DNA of 64,000 nt from Meconema thalassinum (Eukaryota > Arthropoda > Insecta > Orthoptera > Tettigoniidae), in NCBI GenBank assembly GCA_946902985.2, contig OX336389.2, positions 1,078,971,788-1,079,035,787 on the forward strand, in the 5' to 3' direction. Position 1 is the stretch's first letter; every line of letters begins with the position of its first letter. The position numbers and the translations under genes are program-made. The notes under the pieces were generated by a model that saw nothing but the letters and a program-made list of their open reading frames with translations, did not search any database and was not told the origin of the DNA. This document shows positions 1 to 10,173 of this stretch, piece by piece.

Positions 1-2145
1 CACGTTGAGGAAACATACTCCCCCTGTCAACACATTGCATTACAGACCTACAACATACAGCTGTCACTTCCATACAGCAGGTTGTCCATTAGACAGAGCC
101 CATTACGATACCCCACGGACAGTCAGGCATTTGCGCAATACAGTACAAGTCATACTGCCTACACATAAATATGCCTAGTTTATACACCCCGAGGGACCTA
201 TTATTGAACCCCACACCATTTTTGCATTTTCACGGAGTAAATGGAACTAGACCATGTTCTTTTCTATGGCAAGGCACATAAGGCCTTACACGCGACCAGG
301 GTCGCAACAGACATAAATACATTACCACTACTCTATATACATCAGACATAGAAGCCCCAGTTTTTATTTTCCTATCTTTTACCCCATTTTTATCACCCTT
401 TTATGATAGCGTATGCCCACCGACCTTCCCCACCTGGGAGAGCGATACGTCGCTTTCCTATTGCATATATAATAACACACTGCAATATCATCCACTCTCT
501 GTCATACACAGGCTATCTCGAATCCCAGTTTCGCATAGCGTCCCATACTCGTGTCATCAGACGACACGTGCGTTTGACAGTAAGCTCTCGCAATGTAAAC
601 ACACCGTCGTTTTCTTTTTACTAGCTCATATAGCTCCCGGCCAATCAGCAAAGCGCGCCGGTAGACGATACTCCCACACAGCGTCATAGCCAATTAGAAC
701 AGCGTATTACGCACAGCGATAACCGCTATCTGACACTACACATACAGGCCGCTTATCTCGGTTCTGACGTCACTCAGCCTCCACTCAACTTGCCTCTGGG
801 CAGCCATTATTTTCGCACAAGCGACACATCAGAGACGAGCGCGACTTTCAAATGCCTTTGAGCACGGGACATTTGTTTCCCGACGTACACACTGCATCGC
901 AGGGTATCCGCATTTTTATAGTATTCATCCCCTCACACACATCCTGACTCACACAGAGAGCGCATAGTTCACGGCCCAATGTCCGTACTAACAGTGCTAC
1001 GCACGGAGCGTATAGTTACATACGCACCATTATATCTTTCGCCCTTCTTCACAAAACACTCGCCCTTACTACACCCTCGTCAGGACACTGCCCTCCGCTA
1101 TCGGCAGGTACGGGCATTCCCCACAAATGCATGTACATAAATGTCCACGCTATTTCGATTTTTTTCCCAGGAATAACACGTTTTCATAATGACACTGTAT
1201 CCCAGTTAGGAACGAGAAAAATCTTTCACAATGGTGGCCCATATACATTCCCTGCTACACTACTCTTACCCCCCTCTCGAATTATTATTTTACACGCCTT
1301 CATCTCTTGGGAATTATAGATACAGATGACACATGTTTCGCATTTATATTTTCCCCCCAATGTTAAGGGTGGCAAGGCACAATTTTGCTCCCACACACTT
1401 CCGCGTAGCGGATAATATAGTTTTGGACGTTATCCCCCCCCCCCTACAGGTGGTTTAGCCCACAGGAGAGGATATTAAATAGAACCCACAGAGGCGGCAT
1501 TTTAGATCACATATTTATAGATGATACGATTTGTTCAGAGCACGACGGTGCACAGAGGTGCAACCTAATATCTCAGATACAGATATACTACCCACACAGC
1601 GACAGTCAGCACTGCAGATACCGATAGACCATTCGCGGTCGCGAATTTTCAGACAGCGCCCGTTATACTTTTACATCGGGATTCACAACTTTTATAGCAA
1701 GCTCATCCCTACCAATTGATTATTTTAAGAGCACACTCGCAAAGATGTGCCACAGGTGGGATTTCACTCACAGGGTATCCTGACATATCCCTGTGACCAT
1801 TCAAGAAAGGTATAGTACAGTGCTACTATAATACCAGGATCTTTCTCTTTACCTGACCAGTTTTAGTCTATAAGTTGTCTAGAGTATAGGTACAGGTTAT
1901 ATCTTGTACAGTGCAGTCAGCAGAATACTCCGTTGTATGGCCGCAGATGCCACAATTCACAGCCAGTTGAGCCAAGCTCAACAATATTCCCCCTCCAGAA
2001 CACAGTATGTATACACTACATTTTACACACAATTCCCCCATCCCCCTATTAATGCGAGGCACTTGGTGGTCATGCAGCCGCCAGGGTGCCCCCTATGTTT
2101 TTTCGCTCTTGGCTACATGTTATTCAACATTGCGGAGCTATATAG
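1..2145. other. Gene-free left flank of the gypsy array
   Basis: No open frame here is longer than about 84 codons and none resembles a known protein. The stretch is rich in CAC/ACA and pyrimidine runs, with an 11 bp C tract near 1434-1444. It ends in ATAG, which is repeated after the third LTR, so this is the pre-insertion host DNA. Similar base composition reappears after 27637. I cannot say whether it is intergenic, intronic or an older decayed repeat. Confidence 0.5.
2142..2145. repeat. Left target-site duplication ATAG of the gypsy array
   Basis: The four bases ATAG directly precede the first LTR (TGTACCC...). The same four bases directly follow the third LTR (...GGGTTCA) at 27634-27637. 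Four-base duplications are typical of many Ty3/gypsy insertions. The junctions at 13092, 17031 and 23689 are not flanked by this tetramer. Confidence 0.8.
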
Positions 2146-2384
2146 TGTACCCATGTGAGTAATCTCGATGGAAAATATGCTTCCGCCTCCAGCTAGCGTC
2201 AGGACTCGAGCGTGTACCGTTCCCCCATTGAGCAGTTGCATATTTTGGATTTGAGGCTATAAGGTATAAACTCTACAATGATAAGGCACAACTCTACTCT
2301 AAAACTTTAATTCAGTAATAAATCATGGCTTCACACAAACAAAACAATCCCCACAACCTTAAAAACAAAAGCAAACAAAATTTA

Positions 2385-2400
2385 CTTCCACAATCCACTG
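2385..2400. repeat. Target-site duplication of the SINE in LTR1
   Basis: The 16 bases cttccacaatccactg occur here and again at 2735-2750, flanking the SINE. LTR2 and LTR3 have this sequence once, which gives a direct empty-site comparison. Confidence 0.85.
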
Positions 2401-2734
2401 AAAAAAAAATGAAAATCCACAGCCTGCTTCCAGTCTCCGACCGGATCAGGAATGGAATGAATGAAGCCCCCATCTAGCGGCGAGGATATGAACTGTGCCG
2501 GCTGCCGAGGCCTGACGCACTCCTCTGGGGCAATGATTAAATGAATGACAGATGAAATGAAATGATAGTGGAGAGTGTTGCTGGAATGAAATGTTGACAG
2601 GGAAAACTGGAGTACCCGGAGAAAAACCTGTCTGCCTCCGTTTTGTCCAGCACAGATCTCACATGGAGTGACCGGGATTTGAACCACGGACTCAGCGGTG
2701 AGAGGCCGACGAGCTGCCGCCTAAGCCACGGAGG
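2401..2734 (-). mobile_element. tRNA-derived SINE inserted in LTR1
   Basis: On the minus strand it starts at 2734 with a tRNA-like head: A-box-like TGGCTTAGGCGG and a perfect B-box GGTTCAAATCC. A body follows with the motif CTCCGGGTACTCC, then a 3' region with ATTC/TTCA repeats and a terminal A/T run. It is about 334 bp long and flanked by a 16 bp duplication. A second full copy lies at 48714-49045 and a 5'-truncated one at 56579-56660. It is absent from LTR2 and LTR3, so it is younger than the array or arrived in this LTR only. SINEs of this type are transcribed by RNA polymerase III and moved by LINE enzymes. Confidence 0.85.
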
Positions 2735-3853
2735 CTTCCACAATCCACTGATATTAACATAATATTATCATAATAAAATCATATCATAACACAAACCTTT
2801 ACCCTTATATCAACTTCACAACAATGATACTCTAGTGCGCTGATGCACATACAACTTCAGAAACAAATTGTACATTAATTCTACTGTCATCCAATGTGAC
2901 TTCTTTAATTCACAAAATTACTTATTCCTTAAACCTCGTCTTAATTTGACAATTATGTGTACCGTGTGTGCTTTGCTCTTTCTCCTCCCACCAAATGCTT
3001 TACATGCATTAGCCTATTCTGGTGTTGCACAGCAATCTACGTGCAACTCCATAATTATGTAAGCTACCCCTACACTTCCTCTATTTATATAGTTCCACTG
3101 CATGCCGTTTGTGATTTCATCTTAAAAACGTTAGTTATTGCTGTGTCGGATGGTACAATTAAACTACCTTGCGCGCGTAGCCTGTGGCGTCGAGTAACCA
3201 ACTTCTGAAAAAGTTGTCAGTGACAGTACAAATGCAACGTCTAACCATTCGTTAGATAGCTAAAATCATGAACCATCAGGGTGATCTATAATTATCAATG
3301 TGTTCTTAAACCACATGGCTTCATTACTCAATATAACAATATTTCATTTCATGTCATTAACAGGGTCTAAAATCTGCCCTTCTTAAACCTTCTTTCCTTC
3401 ACGGTTCGCTTGACGGCCCAACCCTCTTCAGAGCGGCCTGTACACAATAGACGTGGAGTGAGGTTCCAACATTACCTCGACCCTCGTTTCCTGTCTCAAG
3501 GCTTTCTTCCCAAGCAGTATAAGATTTTACAAGACAAATACTGTGGTCCCAGTGACACACATATCCCAATGGATTTAAACTGAATATTATGCAAACAGGT
3601 ACTGGATGAGCTTTAACATTTATTCCTACCCTGAGGATAATAATAACTGGCACCAAATAGGCCCATTTCAACATGAAGATACGAGGTTCATAAAACTTTG
3701 GTCTAGTAGGTAACCGGTATCTTAAATAAATGCAGCGGTCAGCCCATGCTGCCGTCATGAGATTCGCTTCAACGAGCCGAATCTCTCAACAATAAGTTCT
3801 CGGGGAATCAGATAGAGTGCAGAGGTGTCCATCGTTTGCCTCTCACCTATCAC

Positions 3854-3970
3854 GGGATTCGAACCCGGAACATTCCATATCCATCATCAGAGTTAGGGTC
3901 CAAACACTAATTACACTCTGGCACAAAGCATATCTCCCAGTATGCCCACGGCATACGAGATTTCATACGT
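3854..3970 (-). other. tRNA-like (SINE-like) segment inside the LTR
   Basis: The minus strand carries a B-box GGTTCGAATCCC (3854-3865), preceded about 50 bp upstream by an A-box-like gtaattagtg. This is the arrangement of a tRNA-derived promoter. The same segment lies in LTR2 (B-box 14451-14462) and LTR3 (25048-25059), so it was already in the LTR before the array formed. It could be an old SINE absorbed by the LTR. No cloverleaf could be completed, so it is not called a tRNA gene. Confidence 0.45.
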
Positions 3971-4282
3971 CGAATAGACCACCTGGTTCCTTACCTAATG
4001 TTATGACCTTCGTCCTATAATTATTAAGAGAAATCTATCAATTACTCTATAAGCTTTTACATAAGCTGCAAATTCAATTCACTAGAAGGCTCTTCCAATT
4101 CCTGGCATAATTATATTCCCATTAACACAATATATTCTGATATAAAACTCTTTTCTTAATCCCGTAATGTAATCTTACTGTATAATCTTACTGCTTAGAT
4201 CGATAAGTCTTGCAATTAGCGTAACTATTTCTTGCTTACAACATTTATACCTGATGCGTTCATTCATACCTTTATTTTATTC

Positions 4283-4303
4283 ATTATTATTATTATTATT
4301 ATT
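4283..4303. repeat. ATT microsatellite in the LTRs (7, 8 and 9 units)
   Basis: LTR1 has seven ATT units here, LTR2 has eight at 14880-14903 and LTR3 has nine at 25477-25503. The flanks are identical. On the minus strand the adjacent sequence contains AATAAA-like words that could serve as polyadenylation signals, but this is not demonstrated. Confidence 0.8.
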
Positions 4304-5600
4304 CTCACTGACATAAATAACCAAAATCCGACACAACTAATCATCTTAAAAACCGAACAACCGTGTTCGTAACATTACGTTTACATAACTGATTTGCCAT
4401 TTTTAATTAATAGTGGTAACGATTAATCCACTCACTGATGCAAAATAATTTCTCAACTCTATTAAAATCAACACAATAATGATTAAACCTGGAGGGTCCT
4501 TCTCTTACTACTGATTCTTACTGGCATCTTTATAACTCTGAAATCACATTACATGCAGTGGTCTATACTTCTACTTAAACATAATTTGTGGGGTACTCAC
4601 ATATATAAGCTCATCATGGTGGCTCCAACCACTCATATCCTTCCGGGTCGCCTGCCATATGGAGATTTAGTGCGACATTTGCATCTTGAATACACACATT
4701 TTATGATACATTTCTTCCGTTAACCACACGACACTTTGCATTTCTATAAAGAAGCTATTGCTTCCAAAACACATGACACTTTATAACACTTATTAAACCA
4801 TTAATTTAAAATATATTTCACATATGATTTATACATAACACACGTCACTCTTTACACTTTTCATTGGTTGAAATTCCCTAGCAAAGATATCAAAATTGCA
4901 GGTGTCGACGGCATCTTCCGTGCTCCTACCAACTCCTGATTGAAAGTCTGGTTCAACTGCCCCCGGAATTCACCAACAGTTTATCCATACTCCTACGGTA
5001 AGCTTCCTGCTTTGCATAAATATGCTGACTTCCGTCCTGAGCGTTACTATTTGGTATTCTTAAGACATTACCAAATGCTTCGTAAAGTTTCTCCCAGCGC
5101 ATTCCAGCGTAATTAGACATGTATGATCAGTCAATATATTATACACTGCGCTTAACATTTTACATAATTTTTACACAGATTATTATATACAATAGTTCTG
5201 CAACTTATCTCACACGGTGCTTCCTAAGTGAACACAAACCATTGTTCGTACTGCTGACTACACATGCAGCACGACTGTCATTAATAAAAACTTTCTAAAA
5301 GTTTTACTGCACGGCTTCCCCAATCGAAGTCCGGGCCTCCTTCCTTGCCTTCAGTAATACACATTTCACACAATAAAGTTCGTTGATTACCGTACTTCTT
5401 ATTAATTTCTGACTATACATTATTATCTTCTCACTTGGTGCATTACGATGTGCGGTGAATATAATGGTTCACTCAAATGTACAAGTCTTTGTTTGAGCGT
5501 CCTTCCATGAGCCGGACCGACATACGTTCCGCCTCAACAACTTGCTTGACAACTGTGTTCTGACTGTCTGACAAAAACTGTGTAGCGACGACTGTCGACT

Positions 5601-5640
5601 CCCCTTATATTGGTTTCACACAAAAAGTAGAGCTAAAATT
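5601..5640 (-). promoter_or_regulatory. Possible LTR core promoter (TATA-like)
   Basis: Read on the minus strand, the LTR has CCAATATAAGGGG, about 820 bp from its 5' end, followed at roughly TATA-to-start spacing by cacagt in a more GC-rich stretch. The same motif is conserved in LTR2 (16199-16208) and LTR3 (26801-26810). If real, transcription would leave an R-U5 region of more than 3 kb. This is inference from motif and position only. Confidence 0.3.
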
Positions 5641-6433
5641 TCCCGCGCTATCTCGACTCCTCTCCCAGCATGATTCTGGTCTCGAAACCATGCTCATCGG
5701 GTTCCTTTTTCTTCACTGATCCCAGAACTATCTGCGTGCTGAAGGATCGCTCGGCCAATTAATTAATATTAGTTCCTTTCTCCATAGCGTGGGGACGCTG
5801 TTTCACTGGGAATCCCTGGTGACCTCGTCAAACCCAGCCGCGAACAACCATAGTCTTATGTCCTTCCGCACTCCATTAAATATGCGCCAATTTCGCAGAT
5901 TAAAGGCTCTAAAATTAGCCTCCTGGCTAAAGATTCACCTGTGCGCAACTCTCATGTCATTGCGTTACTCCAATCACGAGCAATCAATGATTTTCCTTGG
6001 GATCTCTCCCCACTCTTCTTCGTCCTATTCTCAGTCGGGGAAAAACTGGGTCATTATTCAAGCCCCCAACCTCTTCCAGACGACTTAACTAGGTCAGCAA
6101 GATTGACGTGGCTCCAAGGGTCACCTCCCACAATTCTGGACCTATTAGTAAAACGTCAAACTCTGCACTTTCTGTGCTCCAAGTCCAGCATAGCCTACTC
6201 CAAGTAGTCCAATGATGCTGTATTCCGCTCAATTTCCCTGCATTATTTTAATAAATAATGTCATTATCAACTGAAATCACACCAGTGATTAAATATATAA
6301 TTTTCTCTAGGGGTTTTTACCATGAAACTCCCTCAACAGACCTCGGGTTCGTTCCCTGGTGGAACCTTTATTCTGAGATCACAGTCTCTGAGATCCACGT
6401 TCGATATCAGTCAGCATGACCCCCTCGGGTTCA

Positions 6434-6445
6434 TATTCCCCTTGC
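6434..6445 (-). other. Candidate polypurine tract of copy A
   Basis: Immediately inside LTR1 the minus strand reads AAGGGGAATAT and then the LTR start TGAACCC. A purine-rich tract next to the 3' LTR is where plus-strand DNA synthesis is primed in LTR retrotransposons. Copy B has the same tract at 17032-17043. Confidence 0.5.
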
Positions 6446-6499
6446 AAAACGTATAGAAGTCAATTACAAGTGACTCTCTGTAAGTAATCAGCTGACTGT

Positions 6500-9400
6500 C
6501 TACCACTGTCTGTGTTTACATCTGGGGTCTTTCACCTCGTCTGGCTGCGAGTAGGTTAGTCCGGCTCCCCCTTCCACACTGCGCTCAGCTCTAAGCTGTT
6601 CATTCTCTTGACGAAGGGCTTTATTTATGGCCTCGACTTCCCTCGCCGCTTCGACCATTTCTTTGTAAAGTTCTCGCAGGCACTGGCATTCTTGCTGTTT
6701 GTCCCTTCCACTGGGCAAGCTGTCGGCTTCTCGTTCCGTCTCGCCGCGTGAACTTTCAGGTCTGACTGCCTGGCTGACTTCGCTATCCACGTTCAGTTGG
6801 GTGTGTGCTGCTAATACTTCTTCTTGTTCGTCGAATTCTTCTGGCGAATAATAAACTTTTAAATTGGCTGCATTCATAACGACCTCGTTTCCAGTTTCTA
6901 AATGCTTTATCCTGTATGCATTGTTTTGTAGGTCTCTAATCACCTCGAACGGGCCGTGATAAGCAAAAATGAACTTCTTATACTTCCGTGCTTCTGGATC
7001 TGAACTGGCGGGTTTCCGCACTAACACTTTCTCTCCGACGAGAAGCGGTCTATGATACCTCTTCGCACGATTTCTCCTCTGACGTCTCTCCGCCTGTGCT
7101 TTGAGATATTCGAAGGTTCGTTGGATCCTCAATTCTCGTCCTGGCTGTGCGTCTACTGGTAATGGAATGACACCAGTCCACGGTCTCTCCGGTCTCTGAT
7201 CCAAATGTAGAGTCACGGGAACCTGACCTGTCGCCTCATGTACGGTATTATTTATACAGTATTCAATTACTTCTAGGAATTCAATCCAACGCCAATTCTC
7301 TTCAGAGCAATAGATCTTCATGTATTTCTGGATCTCTCTCATTACCCTTTCAACTGGACTTGCCTCAGGATGGCGAACGGTAGATAAAATCTGCCTAATT
7401 CCTAGATTCTCCAGTTCTCGACGAAATTCTGCACTCGTGAAGCAACTTCCGTGGTCCGAGAGGATGTTATCCGGCTTCCCAAGACTCGGAATAACTCTCT
7501 CTTTCAGGCGTTTCAATACCTGCTTTGAACTTGTCTTCTGTATGGGGCATAATACCACCATTTTTGAAAATACATCCGTGGCTACAAAAATGTGTCTATT
7601 GCCTCTACGTGCTCTAGGCAGTGGTCCAAAGTTGTCTATGCTCAATAGCTGCCTTGGCTTCTCCGGTAACAACGGGATAGGTCGTTGCCTCATTAAAAAG
7701 GGATTTGGCTTTACCCTTTGGCACAAATCACATGTCCTAATGGCATTTCTCACCGTTTCTCTCAACTTTGACCAAGTAAATGCTTCTTTCAACAGAGCAC
7801 AAATTTTGTCTATTCCGGGATGTCCAAATGCTCTGTGTGCTAGCCACACCAATCTCCTCTGCAAAGATGCAGGAATCACAATCCTTTGACGTGTATGATC
7901 TACATCATCCCACTTGTGTAGTATCTGATTATACCAATCATAATCTGTTGCCAATGCCTCTGCCTCTCTGTATATTGCAGTTCCCCTTGCTAAACGTCCC
8001 TCGAAGTAATCGATCATCATCTTCAACCACGGGTCTTCACGTTGTAGGTTGGTAAGATTCCTCAAGTCATCCAACGTCTCCTGATCTCGATTCTCAATCT
8101 GGACAGCTGGCGCTTCCTCTTCTCTAGGGTAACGGCTTAATATGTCCGGTATTACATTCTCTTTCCCTGGACAGTATTCTATTTCCACGTTGAATTGCTG
8201 AATATACAGGGACCATCTTGTCAATCTCTGGCTAGACAAGTCTGTCTTTAACAAAAATGTTAAAGCTTTATGGTCCGTTCTGAGGACTATTTGAAAGCCG
8301 TACACGAGTTTATGCCATGTTTGCAACGCGTACAAAATTGCGAGCAACTCTATCTCTGTAATTGTGTAGTTTTTCTCATGGGCTTTCAACCTCCTACTTA
8401 TAAAGGCAATAAAAACTTTCTTTTCAGGCTGGTCAACATTTTCCTGGAATAGCATCGCCCCAATACCAATGAGTGATGCATCCGTCTGTATGATGAACTT
8501 CTGGGTATAATCCGCGTATCCCAGCTTCACATATTCCAAAAGCATTTGTTTTGACCTCACGAATGCTTCCTGACATTGCTCCGTCCAATTCCATCTGCCG
8601 CCTTTCTTCAATAGGTCCTGCAGGGGTGCTACTGTCGTAGTATAGTTTGGGCAGTAGTTCGAAAAGAATCCAATTACTCCCAAATACTGTCGGACGTGCT
8701 TTACTTTCGTGGGTCGAGGGAAATTTCGAATTACCTCCAATTTATCTGGATTAGGCTTAACTCCATTTGCATCAATAACATGCCCTAGGAATTTAACTTC
8801 CCTCTGACAGAAGTGCGATTTCTCGATATTAACCTTAAAGTTAGCTTCACGAAGGTCATCTAGCAACTTCTTCAGGTCTCTCATGTGCTCCTCCAGAGAT
8901 TCTGATGTGAGTAGAATGTCGTCTACATATCTGATGGTACTCTCTTTCACATCATCTGATAGATTGCGATCTAACGCTCTTATCAGTGCTGAACCAGCTG
9001 TTTTCAAACCAAAAGGTAGCCTTAAAAACGTGTATGTGTGTTGATCAAACATGAATCCTGTCAACAGACTAGTTTTCTTCTCTAATTCAAGATGGTGGAA
9101 ACTGGAAGTGATGTCCAAGTTGGTGAATACAGTCTTCCCTTTGAACTTACTGAGGATCTCTTTAATAGGTGGCACTTGGTCAAACTCCGGAATAACCTTC
9201 AAATTTAAATGTCTCAGGTCCAGACATACTCTGACAGTCCCGTCTGTCTTCGGTACAATTACCAATGGACTTACATAAGGCGTAGGTGTCTTCTCAATAA
9301 CACCGGCCTCCAACATCTCCTGAATTGCCTCTTTCACTTTAGCGTAATGCTTTTCGGCTATAGGGTAGGGTTTCTGCCTGAATGGTGTCCAATCACTGAC

Positions 9401-9565
9401 TTGAAAAGCATAAGTGAAGTTCTTTATACGACCAGGTCTCGAATCAAAGACTTCCTTCTGTTCCAGTAATAATTGCTTTAAATTTTCCTTCTCTTTTAGC
9501 CCAATTTTCGCTTCTTCTAGCTTTTCCAAAATATATTCTTCCAGTTCGGGTTCCAGATCTTTTTC
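6500..9565 (-). CDS. Copy A pol: reverse transcriptase-RNase H-integrase
   Basis: A 1009-codon frame from ATG at 9529, also open from 9565 just after a TAG stop. Numbered from that ATG: RT at roughly 40-270 with first catalytic Asp in FTNLDI (139) and YVDD at 201-204; RNase H at 340-465 with QTDAS (D350), TEIELLA and RTDHKAL; an HHCC zinc finger ending CDLC (600-603); integrase core D632 (SIDNFGP), D692 (SDHG) and E727; a GPF module around 850. The order PR-RT-RH-IN identifies Ty3/gypsy. The last 70 or so residues form a probable coiled coil (REVEAINKALRQENEQLRA). Protease lies upstream in the same frame, separated by TAG at 9566-9568, where copy B has a Leu codon. All catalytic motifs are present, so this is the best-preserved gene here, but with gag broken the copy is unlikely to be autonomous. 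Confidence 0.93.
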   Translation of the reverse strand, partial: EKDLEPELEEYILEKLEEAKIGLKEKENLKQLLLEQKEVFDSRPGRIKNFTYAFQVSDWTPFRQKPYPIAEKHYAKVKEAIQEMLEAGVIEKTPTPYVSPLVIVPKTDGTVRVCLDLRHLNLKVIPEFDQVPPIKEILSKFKGKTVFTNLDITSSFHHLELEKKTSLLTGFMFDQHTYTFLRLPFGLKTAGSALIRALDRNLSDDVKESTIRYVDDILLTSESLEEHMRDLKKLLDDLREANFKVNIEKSHFCQREVKFLGHVIDANGVKPNPDKLEVIRNFPRPTKVKHVRQYLGVIGFFSNYCPNYTTTVAPLQDLLKKGGRWNWTEQCQEAFVRSKQMLLEYVKLGYADYTQKFIIQTDASLIGIGAMLFQENVDQPEKKVFIAFISRRLKAHEKNYTITEIELLAILYALQTWHKLVYGFQIVLRTDHKALTFLLKTDLSSQRLTRWSLYIQQFNVEIEYCPGKENVIPDILSRYPREEEAPAVQIENRDQETLDDLRNLTNLQREDPWLKMMIDYFEGRLARGTAIYREAEALATDYDWYNQILHKWDDVDHTRQRIVIPASLQRRLVWLAHRAFGHPGIDKICALLKEAFTWSKLRETVRNAIRTCDLCQRVKPNPFLMRQRPIPLLPEKPRQLLSIDNFGPLPRARRGNRHIFVATDVFSKMVVLCPIQKTSSKQVLKRLKERVIPSLGKPDNILSDHGSCFTSAEFRRELENLGIRQILSTVRHPEASPVERVMREIQKYMKIYCSEENWRWIEFLEVIEYCINNTVHEATGQVPVTLHLDQRPERPWTGVIPLPVDAQPGRELRIQRTFEYLKAQAERRQRRNRAKRYHRPLLVGEKVLVRKPASSDPEARKYKKFIFAYHGPFEVIRDLQNNAYRIKHLETGNEVVMNAANLKVYYSPEEFDEQEEVLAAHTQLNVDSEVSQAVRPESSRGETEREADSLPSGRDKQQECQCLRELYKEMVEAAREVEAINKALRQENEQLRAERSVEGGAGLTYSQPDEVKDPRCKHRQW

Positions 9566-10078
9566 CTAGTCTGTGGCTAGTGTTTTCAGTTCTTCTTCTA
9601 ACTGCTCCATAGCTAACACTTCTTCCTCAGCCACGTCTCTGTATGTATGCCATACTTGTTCACTTGACCCTGGTTCAATCTCATTGAGTGCGACCTCTAA
9701 GCCTTCGGCTTCCTCATTCACATGGAACATAACCCTGTCCTGTGCTAGGTCTATTATCACTCTGTATTCCCTTATAAATTCTGCCCCAATAAGTAGGTTA
9801 TAAGGCAGTTTGCTTACTAATAGAAAACTCTGTGAGAAAATAGAGCCTCCTATCTGTAAATCTAGGAATACCTGATATTTACATATCATCGTTCTGTCTG
9901 GAATTACCCCTTTTATTTTGACGCTAGAGATCGGTATTTTCAAAATATTCTCTCTCTGGGCTATTTCATTATATGAAGCTTGTGTCATAAGGCACACTGT
10001 TGAACCCGTGTCTAACAGACTTCTTATTTTCACTCCTGCCACTCTTACTATTATAATAGGCAATTCTCTCTTGACCAT
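9566..10078 (-). CDS. Copy A retroviral-type aspartic protease
   Basis: Starts at an ATG at 10078, but the same frame is open upstream to the A tract at 10186-10196, where it would be entered from gag by frameshifting. The active site LLDTGS lies at residues 21-26 and a hydrophobic flap/psi-loop stretch ends YNLLIGAEF. The enzyme would cleave the Gag and Pol polyproteins in the particle. The frame stops at TAG (9566-9568) in the linker to RT. Copy B reads Leu there, so the protease and RT were ancestrally one frame and the stop is probably a private mutation of copy A. Confidence 0.85.
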   Translation of the reverse strand: MVKRELPIIIVRVAGVKIRSLLDTGSTVCLMTQASYNEIAQRENILKIPISSVKIKGVIPDRTMICKYQVFLDLQIGGSIFSQSFLLVSKLPYNLLIGAEFIREYRVIIDLAQDRVMFHVNEEAEGLEVALNEIEPGSSEQVWHTYRDVAEEEVLAMEQLEEELKTLATD

Positions 10079-10173
10079 GACCTGTGATCCTCCTGTATCC
10101 TCGATTAGCTCTTCTGGTTTGGCTATCCAGTTGATGATGTTAACTGACTTCCATCCATCAGTCTCGAACTCTT

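Larger units (their letters stand above)
2146..6433 (-). repeat. LTR1 of the gypsy array (3' LTR of copy A)
   Basis: Spans TGTACCCATG to CTCGGGTTCA. It is 4288 bp long, but 350 bp of this is a SINE plus its duplicated target, leaving about 3938 bp, which matches LTR2 and LTR3. Private differences include 7 ATT units near 4283-4303 (8 and 9 in the others) and ggagggtcctt instead of ggagggtctat near 4500. There is no long conserved reading frame. A 119-codon minus-strand frame at 3399-3758 recurs in all LTRs but resembles nothing I know. Confidence 0.9.

Noticed and set aside
3399..3758. 119-codon minus-strand frame repeated in all three LTRs
   Set aside because: Recurs only because the LTR is repeated; varied in start and end between copies, no family resemblance and unusual composition. 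Kept as non-coding.
7320..7889. 189-codon plus-strand frame opposite pol
   Set aside because: Shadow of the highly conserved integrase frame on the other strand.
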